From contig JAWZYU010000757.1 in NCBI GenBank assembly GCA_038380435.1, positions 1 to 64,000 on the forward strand: 64,000 bases of DNA, in the 5' to 3' direction. The DNA comes from Ryuthela nishihirai. Lineage: Eukaryota; Arthropoda; Arachnida; Araneae; Heptathelidae. The number at the start of each line of letters is the position of its first letter. Position 1 is the stretch's first letter. Position numbers and translations under genes: made by a program. A model generated the notes under the pieces. That model had not been told where the DNA came from. It ran no database searches and was given only the letters and a program-made list of their open reading frames with translations. Below are positions 48,060 through 60,340 of this stretch, in pieces.

Positions 48060-49280
48060 TAGAGGGTGAATTTACCTTTTATCACTCAGATGAGTTGTAT
48101 AGAGACTGAATTTACCTTCTATCTCTCCGATGAGTTGTATAGAGGGCGAATTTCCCTTCTATCTCTCAGATGAGTTGTATAGAGGGTGAATTTACCTTCT
48201 ATCTCTCAGATGAGTTGTATAGAGGGTGAATTTACCTTCTATCTCTCCGATGAGTTGTATAGAGGGTGAATTTCACTTCTATCTCTCAGATGAGTTGTAT
48301 AGAGGGTGAATTTACCTTATATCTCTCAGATGACTTGTATAGAGGATGAATTTACCTTCTATCTCTCCGATGAGTTCTACAGAGGGTGAATTTCCCTTCT
48401 ATCTCTCAGATGAATTATATAGAGGGTGAATTTCCCTTCTATCTCTCAGATGAGTTGTATAGAGGGTGAATTTCCCTTCTACCTCTCAGATGAGTTGTAT
48501 AGAGGGTGAATTTCCCTTCTATCTCTCAGATGAGTTGTATAGAGGGTGAATTTCCCTTCTATCTCTCAGATGAGTTGTATAGAGGGTGAATTTCCCTTCT
48601 ATCTCTCAGATGAGTTGAATAGAGGGTGAATTTACCTTCTATCTCTCAGATGAGTTGTATAGAGGGTGAATTTACCTTCCATCTCTCAGATGAGTTGTAT
48701 AGAGGGTGAATATACCTTCTATCTCTCAGATGAGTTGTATAGAGGGTGAATTTACCTTCTATCTCTCAGATGAGTTGTATAGAGGGCGAATTTCCCTTCT
48801 ATCTCTCAGATGAGTTGTATAGAGGGTGAATTTCCCTTCTTACTCTCAGATGAGTTGTATAGAGGGTGAATTTCCCTTCTATCTCTCAAATGAGTTGTAT
48901 AGAGGGTGAATTTCCCTTCTATTTCTCAGATGAGTTGTATAGAGGGTGAATTTCCCTTCTATCTCTCAGATGAGTTGTATAGAGGGTGAATTTCCCTTCT
49001 ATCTCTCCGATGAGTTGTATAGAGGGTGAATTTCCCTTCTATCTCTCAGATGAGTTGTATAGAGGGTGAATTTCCCTTCTATCTCTCAGATGAGTTGTAT
49101 AGAGGGTGAATTTACCTTCTATCTCTCAGATGAGTTGTATAGAGGGTGGATCTACCTTCTATCTCTCAGATGAGTTGTATAGAGGGTGAATTTACCTTCT
49201 ATCTCTCAGATGAGTTGTATAGAGGGTGAATTTACCTTCTATCTCTCAGATGAGTTGTATAGAGGGTGAATTTCCCTTCT
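48060..49280 (+). repeat. 1.2-kb A3 block, left copy
   Basis: Matches 53,220-54,440 at a constant offset of 5,160: GAGACTGAA 48,101/53,261, TTTCACTTC near 48,271/53,431, GAGTTCTACAG 48,372/53,532, ACCTCTCAG 48,481/53,641, TTCCATCTC 48,678/53,838, GAATATACC 48,708/53,868, ATTTCTCAG 48,921/54,081. No length difference is seen. Confidence 0.85.
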
Positions 49281-49800
49281 ATCTCTCAGATGAGTTGTAT
49301 AGAGGGCGAATTTCCCTTCTATCTCTCAGATGAGTTGTATAGAGGGTGAATTTCCCTTCTATCTCTCAAATGAGTTGTATAGAGGGTGAATTTCCCTTCT
49401 ATTTCTCAGATGAGTTGTATAGAGGGTGAATTTCCCTTCTATTTCTCAGATGAGTTGTATAGAGGGTGAATTTCCCTTCTATCTCTCAGATGAGTTGTAT
49501 AGAGGGTGAATTTCCCTTCTATCTCTCCGATGAGTTGTATAGAGGGTGAATTTCCCTTCTATCTCTCAGATGAGTTGTATAGAGGGTGAATTTCCCTTCT
49601 ATCTCTCAGATGAGTTGTATAGAGGGTGAATTTACCTTCTATCTCTCAGATGAGTTGTATAGAGGGTGGATCTACCTTCTATCTCTCAGATGAGTTGTAT
49701 AGAGGGTGAATTTACCTTCTATCTCTCAGATGAGTTGTATAGAGGGTGAATTTACCTTCTATCTCTCAGATGAGTTGTATAGAGGGTGAATTTCCCTTCT
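48881..49800 (+). repeat. 520-bp tandem duplication nested in the 1.2-kb block
   Basis: ATTTCTCAG at 48,921 and 49,441, and GGGTGGATCTACC at about 49,145 and 49,665, are 520 bp (13 monomers) apart. The second copy also has a doubled ATTTCTCAG monomer (49,401 and 49,441). GGGTGGATC is absent from the copy at 53.2-54.4 kb (GGGTGAATC there), so the 520-bp event postdates the split of the two 1.2-kb copies, or arose with the variant. Confidence 0.75.
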
Positions 49801-49961
49801 ATCTCTCAGATGAGTTGTATAGAGGGTGAATTTACCTTCTATCTCTCAGATGAGTTGAATAGAGGGTGAATTTACCTTCTATCTCTCAGATGAGTTGTAT
49901 AGAGGGTGAATTTACCTTCTATCTCTCAGATGAGTTGTATAGAGGGTGAATCTACCTTCTA

Positions 49962-51190
49962 TCTCTCAGATGAGTTGTATAGAGGGTGAATTTACCTTCT
50001 ATCACTCAGATGAGTTGTATAGAGGATGAATTTACCTTCTATCTCTCCGATGAGTTGTATAGAGGGCGAATTTCCCTTCTATCTTTCAGATGAGTTGTAT
50101 AGAGGGTGAATTTACCTTCTATCTCCCAGATGAGTTGCATAGAGGGTGAATTTCCCTTCTATCTCTCCGATGAGTTGTATAGAGGGTGAATTTCCCTTCT
50201 ATCTCTCCGATGAGTTGTATAGAGGGTGAATTTCCCTTCTATCTCTCCGATGAGTTGTATAGAGGGTGAATTTCCCTTCTTACTCTCAGATGAGATGTAT
50301 AGAGGGTGAATTTCCCTTCTATCTCTCAGATGAGTTGTATAGAGGGTGAATTTTGTTTCTATCTCTCAGATGAGTTGTATAGAGGGTGAATTTCCCTTCT
50401 ATCTCTCAGATGAGTTGTATAGAGGGCGAATTTACCTTCTATCTCTCCGATGAGTTGTATAGAGGGTGAATTTCCCTTCTATCTCTCAGATGAGTTGTAT
50501 AGAGGGTGAATTTACCTTCTATTTCTCAGATGAGATGTATAGAGGGTGAATTTCCCTTCTATCTCTCAGATGAGTTGTATAGAGGGTGAATTTTGTTTCT
50601 ATCTCTCAGATGAGTTGTATAGAGGGTGAATTTACCTTCTATCTCTCAGATGAGTTGTATAGAGGGCGAATTTACCTTCTATCTCTCCGATGAGTTGTAT
50701 AGAGGGTGAATTTCCCTTCTATCTCTCAGATGAGTTGTATAGAGGGTGAATTTACCTTCTATCTCTCAGATGAGTTGTATAGAGGGTGAATTTCCCTTCT
50801 ATCTCTCAGATGAGTTGTATAGAGGTTGAATTTCCCTTCTATCTCTCAGATGAGTTGAATAGAGGGTGAATTTACCTTCTATCTCTCAGATGAGTTGTAT
50901 AGAGGGTGAATTTACCTTCTATCTCTCAGATGAGTTGTATAGAGGGTGAATTTACCTTCTATCTCTCAGATGAGTTGTATAGAGGTTGAATTTACCTTCT
51001 ATCACTCAGATGAGTTGTATAGAGGATGAATTTGCCTTCTATCTCTCCGATGAGTTGTATAGAGGGCGAATTTCCCTTCTATCTCTCAGATGAGTTATAT
51101 AGAGGGTGAATTTCCCTTCTATCTCTCAGATGAGCTGTATAGAGTGTGAATTTACCTTCTATCTCTCCAATGAGTTGTATAGAGGGTGAA
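49962..51190 (+). repeat. A3 higher-order block, copy 2 with nested 240-bp repeat
   Basis: Copy of 45,601-46,740. GAATTTTGTTTC occurs twice, at 50,348 and 50,588, because six monomers (240 bp) are tandemly duplicated. The second unit has ATTTCTCAGATGAGATG instead of TTACTCTCAGATGAGATG. GAATTTTGTTTC recurs at 51,788, giving a 1,440-bp spacing to copy 3. Confidence 0.8.
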
Positions 51191-51401
51191 TTTACCTTCT
51201 ATCTCTCAGATGAGTTGTATAGAGGGTGAATTTCCCTTCTATCTCTCAGATGAGTTGTATAGAGGGTGAATTTACCTTCTATCTCTCAGATGAGTTGAAT
51301 AGAGGGTGAATTTACCTTCTATCTCTCAGATGAGTTGTATAGAGGGTGAATTTACCTTCTATCTCTCAGATGAGTTGTATAGAGGGTGAATCTACCTTCT
51401 A

Positions 51402-52640
51402 TCTCTCAGATGAGTTGTATAGAGGGTGAATTTACCTTCTATCACTCAGATGAGTTGTATAGAGGATTAATTTACCTTCTATCTCTCCGATGAGTTGTAT
51501 AGAGGGCGAATTTCCCTTCTATCTTTCGGATGAGTTGTATAGAGGGTGAATTTACCTTCTATCTCCCAGATGAGTTGCATAGAGGGTGAATTTCCCTTCT
51601 ATCTCTCCGATGAGTTGTATAGAGGGTGAATTTCCCTTCTATCTCTCCGATGAGTTGTATAGAGGGTGAATTTCCCTTCTATCTCTCCGATGAGTTGTAT
51701 AGAGGGTGAATTTCCCTTCTTACTCTCAGATGAGATGTATAGAGGGTGAATTTCCCTTCAATCTCTCAGATGAGTTGTATAGAGGGTGAATTTTGTTTCT
51801 ATCTCTCAGATGAGTTGTATAGAGGGTGAATTTCCCTTCTATCTCTGAGATGAGTTGTATGGAGGGCGAATTTACCTTCTATCTCTCCGATGAGTTGTAT
51901 AGAGGGTGAATTTCCCTTCTATCTCTCAGATGAGTTGTATAGAGGGTGAATTTACCTTCTATCTCTCAGATGAGTTGTATAGAGGGTGAATTTCCCTTCT
52001 ATCTCTCAGATGAGTTGTATAGAGGTTGAATTTCCCTTCTATCTCTCAGATGAGTTGAATAGAGGGTGAATTTACCTTCTATCTCTCAGATGAGTTGTAT
52101 AGAGGGTGAATTTACCTTCTATCTCTCAGATGAGTTGTATAGAGGGTGAATTTACCTTCTATCTCTCAGATGAGTTGTATAGAGGTTGAATTTACCTTCT
52201 ATCACTCAGATGAGTTGTATAGAGGATGAATTTGCCTTCTATCTCTCCGATGAGTTGTATAGAGGGCGAATTTCCCTTCTATCTCTCAGATGAGTTATAT
52301 AGAGGGTGAATTTCCCTTCTATCTCTCAGATGAGCTGTATAGAGTGTGAATTTACCTTCTATCTCTCCAATGAGTTGTATAGAGGGTGAATATACCTTCT
52401 ATCTCTCAGATGAGTTGTATAGAGGCTGAATTTACCTTCTATCTCTCCGATGAGTTGTACAGAGGGTGAATTTCCCTTCTATCTCTCCGATGAATTGTAT
52501 AGAGGGTGAATTTCCCTTCTATCTCTCAGATGAGTTGTATAGAGGGTGAATTTCCCTTCTATCTCTCAGATGAGTTGTATAGAGGGTGAATTTCCCTTCT
52601 ATCTCTCAGATGAGTTGTATAGAGGGTGAATTTACCTTCT
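51402..52640 (+). repeat. A3 higher-order block, copy 3
   Basis: Copy of 49,962-51,190 at 1,440 bp, falling to 1,200 bp after the point of the 240-bp insertion (GAGGTTGAA 50,981/52,181). Private variants: GAGGATTAATT (about 51,464), ATCTTTCGG (51,522), TTCAATCTC (51,758), CTCTGAGATGAGTTGTATGGAGG (51,844). Its right part keeps GAATATACC and GAGGCTGAA like copy 1, which copy 2 lacks. Confidence 0.8.
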
Positions 52641-53219
52641 ATCTCTCAGATGAGTTGTATAGAGGGTGAATTTCCCTTCTATCTCTCAGATGAGTTGAAT
52701 AGAGGGTGAATTTACCTTCTATCTCTCAGATGAGTTGTATAGAGGGTGAATTTACCTTCTATCTCTCCGATGAGTTGTACAGAGGGTGAATTTCCCTTCT
52801 ATCTCTCAGATGAATTGTATAGAGGGTGAATTTCCCTTCTATCTCTCAGATGAGTTGTATAGAGGGTGAATTTCCCTTCTATCTCTCAGATGAGTTGTAT
52901 AGAGGGTGAATTTCCCTTCTATCTCTCAGATGAGTTGTATAGAGGGTGAATTTCCCTTCTATCTCTCAGATGAGTTGTATAGAGGGTGAATTTACCTTCT
53001 ATCTCTCAGATGAGTTGTATAGAGGGTGAATTTACCTTCTATCTCTCAGATGAGTTGAATAGAGGGTGAATTTACCTTCTATCTCTCAGATGAGTTGTAT
53101 AGAGGGTGAATTTACCTTCTATCTGTCAGATGAGTTGTATAGAGGGTGAATTTACCTTCTATCTCTCAGATGAGTTGTATAGAGGGTGAATCTACCTTCT
53201 ATCTCTCAGATGAGTTGTA
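52641..53219 (+). repeat. Family A monomers between blocks
   Basis: Regular 40-bp units with GTACAGAGG and GATGAATTG (52,769-52,815), ATCTGTCAG (53,121) and GAATCTACC. No gene and no length change seen. Confidence 0.6.
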
Positions 53220-54440
53220 TAGAAGGTGAATTTACCTTCTATCACTCAGATGAGTTGTATAGAGACTGAATTTACCTTCTATCTCTCCGATGAGTTGTAT
53301 AGAGGGCGAATTTCCCTTCTATCTCTCAGATGAGTTGTATAGAGGGTGAATTTACCTTCTATCTCTCAGATGAGTTGTATAGAGGGTGAATTTACCTTCT
53401 ATCTCTCCGATGAGTTGTATAGACGGTGAATTTCACTTCTATCTCTCAGATGAGTTGTATAGAGGGTGAATTTACCTTATATCTCTCAGATGAGTTGTAT
53501 AGAGGATGAATTTACCTTCTATCTCTCCGATGAGTTCTACAGAGGGTGAATTTCCCTTCTATCTCTCAGATGAATTGTATAGAGGGTGAATTTCCCTTCT
53601 ATCTCTCAGATGAGTTGTATAGAGGGTGAATTTCCCTTCTACCTCTCAGATGAGTTGTATAGAGGGTGAATTTCCCTTCTATCTCTCAGATGAGTTGTAT
53701 AGAGGGTGAATTTCCCTTCTATCTCTCAGATGAGTTGTATAGAGGGTGAATTTCCCTTCTATCTCTCAGATGAGTTGAATAGAGGGTGAATTTACCTTCT
53801 ATCTCTCAGATGAGTTGTATAGAGGGTGAATTTACCTTCCATCTCTCAGATGAGTTGTATAGAGGGTGAATATACCTTCTATCTCTCAGATGAGTTGTAT
53901 AGAGGGTGAATTTACCTTCTATCTCTCAGATGAGTTGTATAGAGGGCGAATTTCCCTTCTATCTCTCAGATGAGTTGTATAGAGGGTGAATTTCCCTTCT
54001 TACTCTCAGATGAGTTGTATAGAGGGTGAATTTCCCTTCTATCTCTCAAATGAGTTGTATAGAGGGTGAATTTCCCTTCTATTTCTCAGATGAGTTGTAT
54101 AGAGGGTGAATTTCCCTTCTATCTCTCAGATGAGTTGTATAGAGGGTGAATTTCCCTTCTATCTCTCCGATGAGTTGTATAGAGGGTGAATTTCCCTTCT
54201 ATCTCTCAGATGAGTTGTATAGAGGGTGAATTTCCCTTCTATCTCTCAGATGAGTTCTATAGAGGGTGAATTTACCTTCTATCTCTCAGATGAGTTGTAT
54301 AGAGGGTGAATCTACCTTCTATCTCTCAGATGAGTTGTATAGAGGGTGAATTTACCTTCTATCTCTCAGATGAGTTGTATAGAGGGTGAATTTACCTTCT
54401 ATCTCTCAGATGAGTTGTATAGAGCGTGAATTTCCCTTCT
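53220..54440 (+). repeat. 1.2-kb A3 block, right copy
   Basis: Partner of 48,060-49,280 at offset 5,160. Differences seen: GAAGGTGAA (53,222), GACGGTGAATTTCAC (53,422), GAGTTCTATAG (54,252), GGGTGAATC for GGGTGGATC, and GAGCGTGAA (54,422). It ends where the sequence turns to family B. Confidence 0.85.
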
Positions 54441-54979
54441 ATCTCTCAGATGAGTTGTATAGAGGGTGAATTTACCTTCTATCTCTCAGATGAGTTGTAT
54501 AGAGGGTGAATTTACCTTCTATCTCCCAGATGAGTTGTATAGAGGGTGAATTTACCTTCTATCTCTCAGATGAGTTGTATAGAGGGTGAATTTACCTTCT
54601 ATCTCTCAGATGAGTTGTATAGAGGGTGAATTTCCCTTCTATCTCTTAGATGAGTTGTATAGAGGGTGAATTTACCTTCTATCTATCAGATGAGTTGTAT
54701 AGAGGGTGAATTTACCTTCTATCTCTCAGATAAGTTGTATAGAGGGTGGAATTTACCTTCTATCTCTCAGATGAGTTGTATAGAGGGTGAATTTACCTTC
54801 TATCTCTCAGATGAGTTGTATAGAGGGTGAATTTACCTTCTATCTCTCAGATGAGTTGTATAGAGGGTGAATTTACCTTCTATCTCTCAGATGAGTTGTA
54901 TAGAGGATGATTTACCTTCTATCTCTCAGATGAGTTGTATAGAGGGTGAATTTACCTTCTATCTCTCAGATGAGTTGAA

Positions 54980-56320
54980 TAGAGGGTGAATTTACCTTCT
55001 ATCTCTCAGATGAGTTGTATAGTGGGTGAATTTACCTTCTATCTCTCAGATGAGGTGTATAGAGGGGGAATTTACCTTCTATCTCTCAGATGAGTTGTAT
55101 AGAGGGTGAATTTACCTTCTATCTCTCAGATGAGTTGTATAGAGGGTGAATTTACCTTCTATCTCTCAGATGAGTTGAATAGAGGGTGAATTTACCTTCT
55201 ATCTCTCAGATGAGTTGAATAGAGGGTGAATTTACCTACTATCTCTCAGATGAGTTGTATAGAGGGTGAATTTACCTTCTATCTCTCAAATGAGTTGTAT
55301 AGAGGGTGAATTTACCTTCTATCTCTCAGATCAGTTGAATAGATGGTGAATTTACCTTCTATCTCTCAGATGAGTTGTATAGAGGGTGAATTTCCCTTCT
55401 ATCTCTCAGATGAGTTGTATAGAGAATGAATTTACCTTCTATCTCTCCGATGAGTTGTATAGAGGGTGAATTTCCCTTCTATCTCTCAGATGAGTTGTAT
55501 AGAGGGTGAATTTCCCTTCTATCTCTCAGATGAGTTGTATAGAGGGTGAATTTCCCTTCTATCTCTCAGATGAGTTGTATAGAGGATGAATTTACCTTCT
55601 ATCTCTCAGATGAGTTGTATAGAGGGTTAATTTACCTTCTATCTATCAGATGAGTTGTATAGAGGGTGAATTTACCTTCTATCTCTCAGATAAGTTGAAT
55701 AGAGGGTGAATTTACCTTCTATCTCTCAGATGAGTTGTATAGAGGGTGAATTTACCTTCTATCTCTCAGATGAGTTGTATAGAGGGTGAATTTACCTTCT
55801 ATCTCTCAGATGAGTTGTATAGAGGGTGAATTTACCTTCTATCTCTCAGATGAGTTGTATAGAGGATGATTTACCTTCTATCTCTCAGATGAGTTGTATA
55901 GAGGGTGAATTTACCTTCTATCTCCCAGATGAGTTGTATAGAGGGTGAATTTAGCTTCTATCTATCAGATGAGTTGTATAGAGGGTGAATTTACCTTCTA
56001 TCTCTCAGATGAGTTGTATAGAGGGTGAATTTCCCTTCTATCTCTCAGATGAGTTGTATAGAGGGTGAATTTACCTTCTATCTCTCAGATGAGTTGAATA
56101 GAGGGTGAATTTACCTTCTATCTCTCAGATGAGTTGTATAGAGGGTGAATTTACCTTCTATCTCTCAGATGAGTTGTATAGAGGTTGAATTTTCCTTCTA
56201 TCTCTCAGATGAGTTGAATAGAGGGTGAATTTACCTTCTATCTCTCAGATGAGTTGTATAGTGGGTGAATTTACCTTCTATCTCTCAGATGAGGTGTATA
56301 GAGGGGGAATTTACCTTCTA
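54980..56320 (+). repeat. B3 local duplication (offset 1,239 bp)
   Basis: GTATAGTGGGTGAA followed by GAGGTGTATAGAGGGGG appears at 55,018 and 56,257, 31 monomers apart less one base; the base is lost in the 39-bp GGATGATTTA unit at about 55,864. Between them lie GATCAGTTGAATAGATGG (55,329), GAGAATGAA (55,422) and GATAAGTTGAATAG (55,689). Confidence 0.65.
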
Positions 56321-56429
56321 TCTCTCAGATGAGTTGTATAGAGGGTGAATTTACCTTCTATCTCTCAGATGAGTTGTATAGAGGGTGAATTTCCCTTCTA
56401 TCTCTCAGATGAGTTGTATAGAGGGTGAA

Positions 56430-57525
56430 TTTCCCTTCTATATCTCAGATGAGTTGTATAGAGGGTGAATTTACCTTCTATCTCTCAGATGAGTTGTATA
56501 GAGGATGAATTTACCTTCTATCTCTCAGATGAGTTGTATAGAGGGTGAATTTATCTTCTATCTCTCCGATAAGTTGTATAGAGGGTGAATTTCCCTTCTA
56601 TCTCTCAGATGAGTTGTATAGAGGGTGAATTTACCTTCTATCTCTCAGATGAGTTGTATAGAGGGTGAATTTACCTTCTATCTCTCAGATGAGTTGTATA
56701 GAGGGTGAATTTACCTTCTATCTCTCATATAAATTGAATAGAGGGTGAATTTACCTTCTATCTCTCAGATGAGTTGTATAGAGGGTGAATTTACCTTCTA
56801 TCTCTCAGATGAGTTGTATAGAGGGTGAATTTACCTTCTATCTCTCAGATGAGTTGTATAGAGGGTGAATTTACCTTCTATCTCTCAGATGAGTTGTATA
56901 GAGGATGATTTACCTTCTATCTCTCAGATGAGTTGTATAGAGGGTGAATTTATCTTCTATCTCCCAGATGAGTTGTATAGAGGGTGAATTTAGCTTCTAT
57001 CTATCAGATGAGTTGTATAGAGGGTGAATTTACCTTCTATCTCTCAGATGAGTTGTATAGAGGGTGAATTTCCCTTCTATCTCTCAGATGAGTTGTATAG
57101 AGGGTGAATTTACCTTCTATGTCTCAGATAAGTTCAATAGAGGGTGAATTTACCTTATATCTCTCAGATGAGTTGTATAGAGAGTGAATTTACCTTCTAT
57201 CTCTCAGATGAGTTGTACAGAGGGTGAATTTACCTTCTATCTCTCAGATGAATTGTATAGAGGGTGAATTTACCTTCTATCTCTCAGATGAGTTGTATAG
57301 AGGATAAATTTACCTTCTATCTCTCCGATGAGTTGTATAGAGGGTGAACTTTCCTTCTATCTCTCAGATGAGTTGTATAGAGGGTGAATTTCGCTTCTAT
57401 CTCTCAGATGAGTTGTATAGAGGGTGAATTTACCTTCTATCTCTCAGATGAGTTGTATAGAGGGTGAATTTACCTTCTATCTCCCAGATGAGTTGTATAG
57501 AGGGTGAATTTAGCTTCTATCTATC
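56430..57525 (+). repeat. B3 block, left copy
   Basis: Matches 62,625-64,000: TTCTATATCTCAG 56,437/62,632 and CCGATAAGTTG 56,566/62,761 at offset 6,195; then CATATAA(A/G)TTGAATAG 56,726/63,201, TATGTCTCAGATAAGTTCAATAG 57,118/63,593, GGATAAATTTACC near 57,302/63,777, GAACTTTCC 57,346/63,821, TTTCGC near 57,390/63,865 and CTCCCAGATG 57,481/63,956 at offset 6,475. The right copy is longer by 280 bp. Confidence 0.85.
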
Positions 57526-59160
57526 AGATGAGTTGTGTAGAGGGTGAATTTACCTTCTATCTCTCAGATGAATTGTATAGAGGGTGAATTTCCCTTCTAT
57601 CTCTCAGATGAGTTGTATAGAGGGTGAATTTACCTTCTATTTCTCAGATGAGTTGTATAGAGGGTGAATTTACCTTCTATCTCTCAGATGAGTTGTATAG
57701 AGGGTGAATTTACCTTCTATCTCTCAGATGAGTTGTATAGAGGGTGAATTTACCTTCTATCTCTCAGATGAGTTGAATAGAGGGTGAATTCACCTTCTAT
57801 CTCTCAGATGAGTTGTATAGAGGGTGAATTTACCTTCTATCTCTCAGATGAGGTGTATAGAGGAGGAATTTACCTTCTATCTCTCAGATGAGTTGTATAG
57901 AGGGTGAATTTACCTTCTATCTCTCAGATGAGTTGTATAGAGGGTGAATTTACCTTCTATCTCTCAGATGAGTTGTATAGAGGGTGAATTTACCTTCTAT
58001 CTCTAAGATGAGTTGTATAGAGGGTGAATTTACCTTCTATCTCTCAGATGAGTTGAATAGAGGGTGAATTTACCTTCTATCTCTCAGATGAGTTGTATAG
58101 AGATTGAATTTACCTTCTATCTCTCAGATTAGTTGTATAGAGGATGAATTTATCTTCTATCTCTCAGATGAGTTGAATAGAGGGTGAATTTACCTTCTAT
58201 CTCTCAGATGAGTTGAATAGAGGGTGAATTTACCTTCTACCTCTCAGATGAGTTGTATAGAGGGTGAATTTACCTTCTATCTCTCCGATGAGTTGTATGG
58301 AGGGTGAATTTCCCTTCTATCTCTCAGATGAGTTGTATAGAGGATGAATTACCTTCTATCTCTTCGATGAGTTGTATAGAGGGTGAATTTCCCTTCTATC
58401 TCTCAGATGAGTTGTATAGAGGGTGAATTTCCCTTCTATCTCTCAGATGAGTTGCATAGAGGGTGAATTTCCCTTCTATCTCTCAGATGAGATGTATAGA
58501 GGGTGAATTTACCTTCTATCTCTCAGATGAGTTATAGAGGATGAATTTACCTTCTATCTCTCAGATGAGTTGTATAGAGGGTGAATTTACCTTCTATCTC
58601 TCAGATAAGTTGAATAGAGGGTGAATTTACCTTCTATCTCTCAGATGAGTTGTATAGAGGGTGAATTTACCTTCTATCTCTCAGATGAGTTGTATAGAGG
58701 ATGAATTTACCTTCTATCTCTCCGATGAGTTGTAGAGAGGGTGAACTTTCCTTCTATCTCTCAGATGAGTTGTATAGAGGGTGAATTTCCCTTCTATCTC
58801 TCAGATGAGTTGTATAGAGGGTGAATTTCCCTTCTATCTCTCAGATGAGTTGTATAGAGGGTGAATTTCCCTTCTATCTCTCAGATGAGTTGTATAGAGG
58901 GTGAATTTACCTTCTATCTCTCAGATGAGTTGTATAGAGGGTGAATTTACCTTCTATCTCCCAGATGAGTTGTATAGAGGGTGAATTTACCTTCTATCTC
59001 TCAGATGAGTTGTATAGAGGGTGAATATCCCTTCTATCTCTCAGATGAGTTGTATAGAGGGTGAATTTACCTTCTATCTCTCAGATGAGTTGAATAGAGG
59101 GTGAATTTACCTTCTATCTCTCAGATGAGTTGTATAGAGGTTGAATTTACCTTCTATCTC
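57526..59160 (+). repeat. Family B monomers with private variants
   Basis: Regular units with GAATTCACC (57,786), GAGGTGTATAGAGGAGG (57,851), GATTAGTTG (58,128), GAATTACC (58,347, one base lost), GAGTTATAGAGG (58,530, two bases lost), and GTAGAGAGGGTGAACTTTCC (58,732). No gene. Confidence 0.6.
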
Positions 59161-60340
59161 TCAGATGAGTTGAATAGAGGGTGAATTTACCTTCTATCTC
59201 TCAGATGAGTTGTATAGAGGGTGAATTTACCTTCTATCTCTCAGATGAGGTGTATAAAGGGGGAATTGACCTTCTATCTCTCAGATGAGTTGTATAGAGG
59301 GTGAATTTACCTTCTATCTCTCAGATGAGTTGTATAGAGGGTGAATTTACCTTCTATCTCTAAGATGAGTTGCATAGAGGGTGAATTTACCTTCTATCTC
59401 TCAGATGAGTTGAATAGAGGGTGAATTTACCTTCTGTCTCTCAGATGAGTTGTATAGAGGGTGAATTTACCTTTTATCTCTCAGATGAGTTCTATAGAGG
59501 GTGAATTTACCTTCTATCTCTCAGATGAGTTGTATAGAGGGTGAATTTACCTTCTATCTCTCAGATGAGTTGAATAAAGGGTGAATTTACCTTCTATCTC
59601 TCAGATGAGTTGTATAGAGGGTGAATTTACCTTCTATCTCTCAAATGAGTTGTATAGAGGGTGAATTTACCTTCTATCTCTCAGATAAGTTGAATAGATG
59701 GTGAATTTACCGTCTATCTCTCAGATGAGTTGTATAGAGGGTGAATTTACCTTCTATCTCTCAGATGAGTTGTATAGAGGGTGAATTTACCTTCTATCTC
59801 TCAGATGAGTTGTATAGAGGGAGAATTTACCTTCTATCTCTCAGATGAGTTGTATAGAGGATGAATTTACCTTCTATCTCTCCGATGAGTTGTATAGAGG
59901 GTGAATTACCCTTCTATCTCTCAGATGAGTTGTATAGAGGATGAATTTACCTTCTATCTTTTCGATGAGTTGTATAGAGGGTGAATTTCCCTTCTATCTC
60001 TCAGATGAGTTGTATAGAGGGTGAATTTACCTTCTATCTCTCAGATGAGTTGAATAGAGGGTGAATTTACCTTCTATCTCTCAGATGAGTTGTATAGAGG
60101 GTGAATTTACCTTCTATCTCTCAGATGAGGTGTATAAAGGGGGAATTGACCTTCTATCTCTCAGATGACTTGTATAGAGGGTGAATTTACCTTCTATCTC
60201 TCAGATGAGTTGTATAGAGGGTGAATTTACCTTCTATCTCTAAGATGAGTTGTATAGAGGGTGAATTTACCTTCTATCTCTCAGATGAGTTGAATAGAGG
60301 GTGAATTTACCTTCTGTCTCTCAGATGAGTTGTATAGAGG
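59161..60340 (+). repeat. 880-bp spaced duplication in B3
   Basis: GAGGTGTATAAAGGGGGAA with TTGACC at 59,248 and 60,128, and TTCTGTCTC at 59,432 and 60,312, are 880 bp (22 monomers) apart. TCTCTAAGATGAG follows in both. One copy has GTTGCATAG where the other has GTTGTATAG. Confidence 0.75.

Larger units (their letters stand above)
45311..54440 (+). repeat. Satellite domain A3
   Basis: Family A returns: TCTTACTCTC at about 45,918, 47,200, 48,840, 50,280, 51,720 and 54,000, TCACTC with GAGGAT and GGGCGAATTTCCC, GTACAGAGG, GATGAATTG. It has private variants not seen in A1: GAATTTTGTTTC, CTCCCAGATGAGTTGCATAG, TTACTCTCAGATGAGATG, GAGACTGAA and GAGTTCTACAG. These show that A3 has its own amplification history. 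No gene. Confidence 0.75.
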
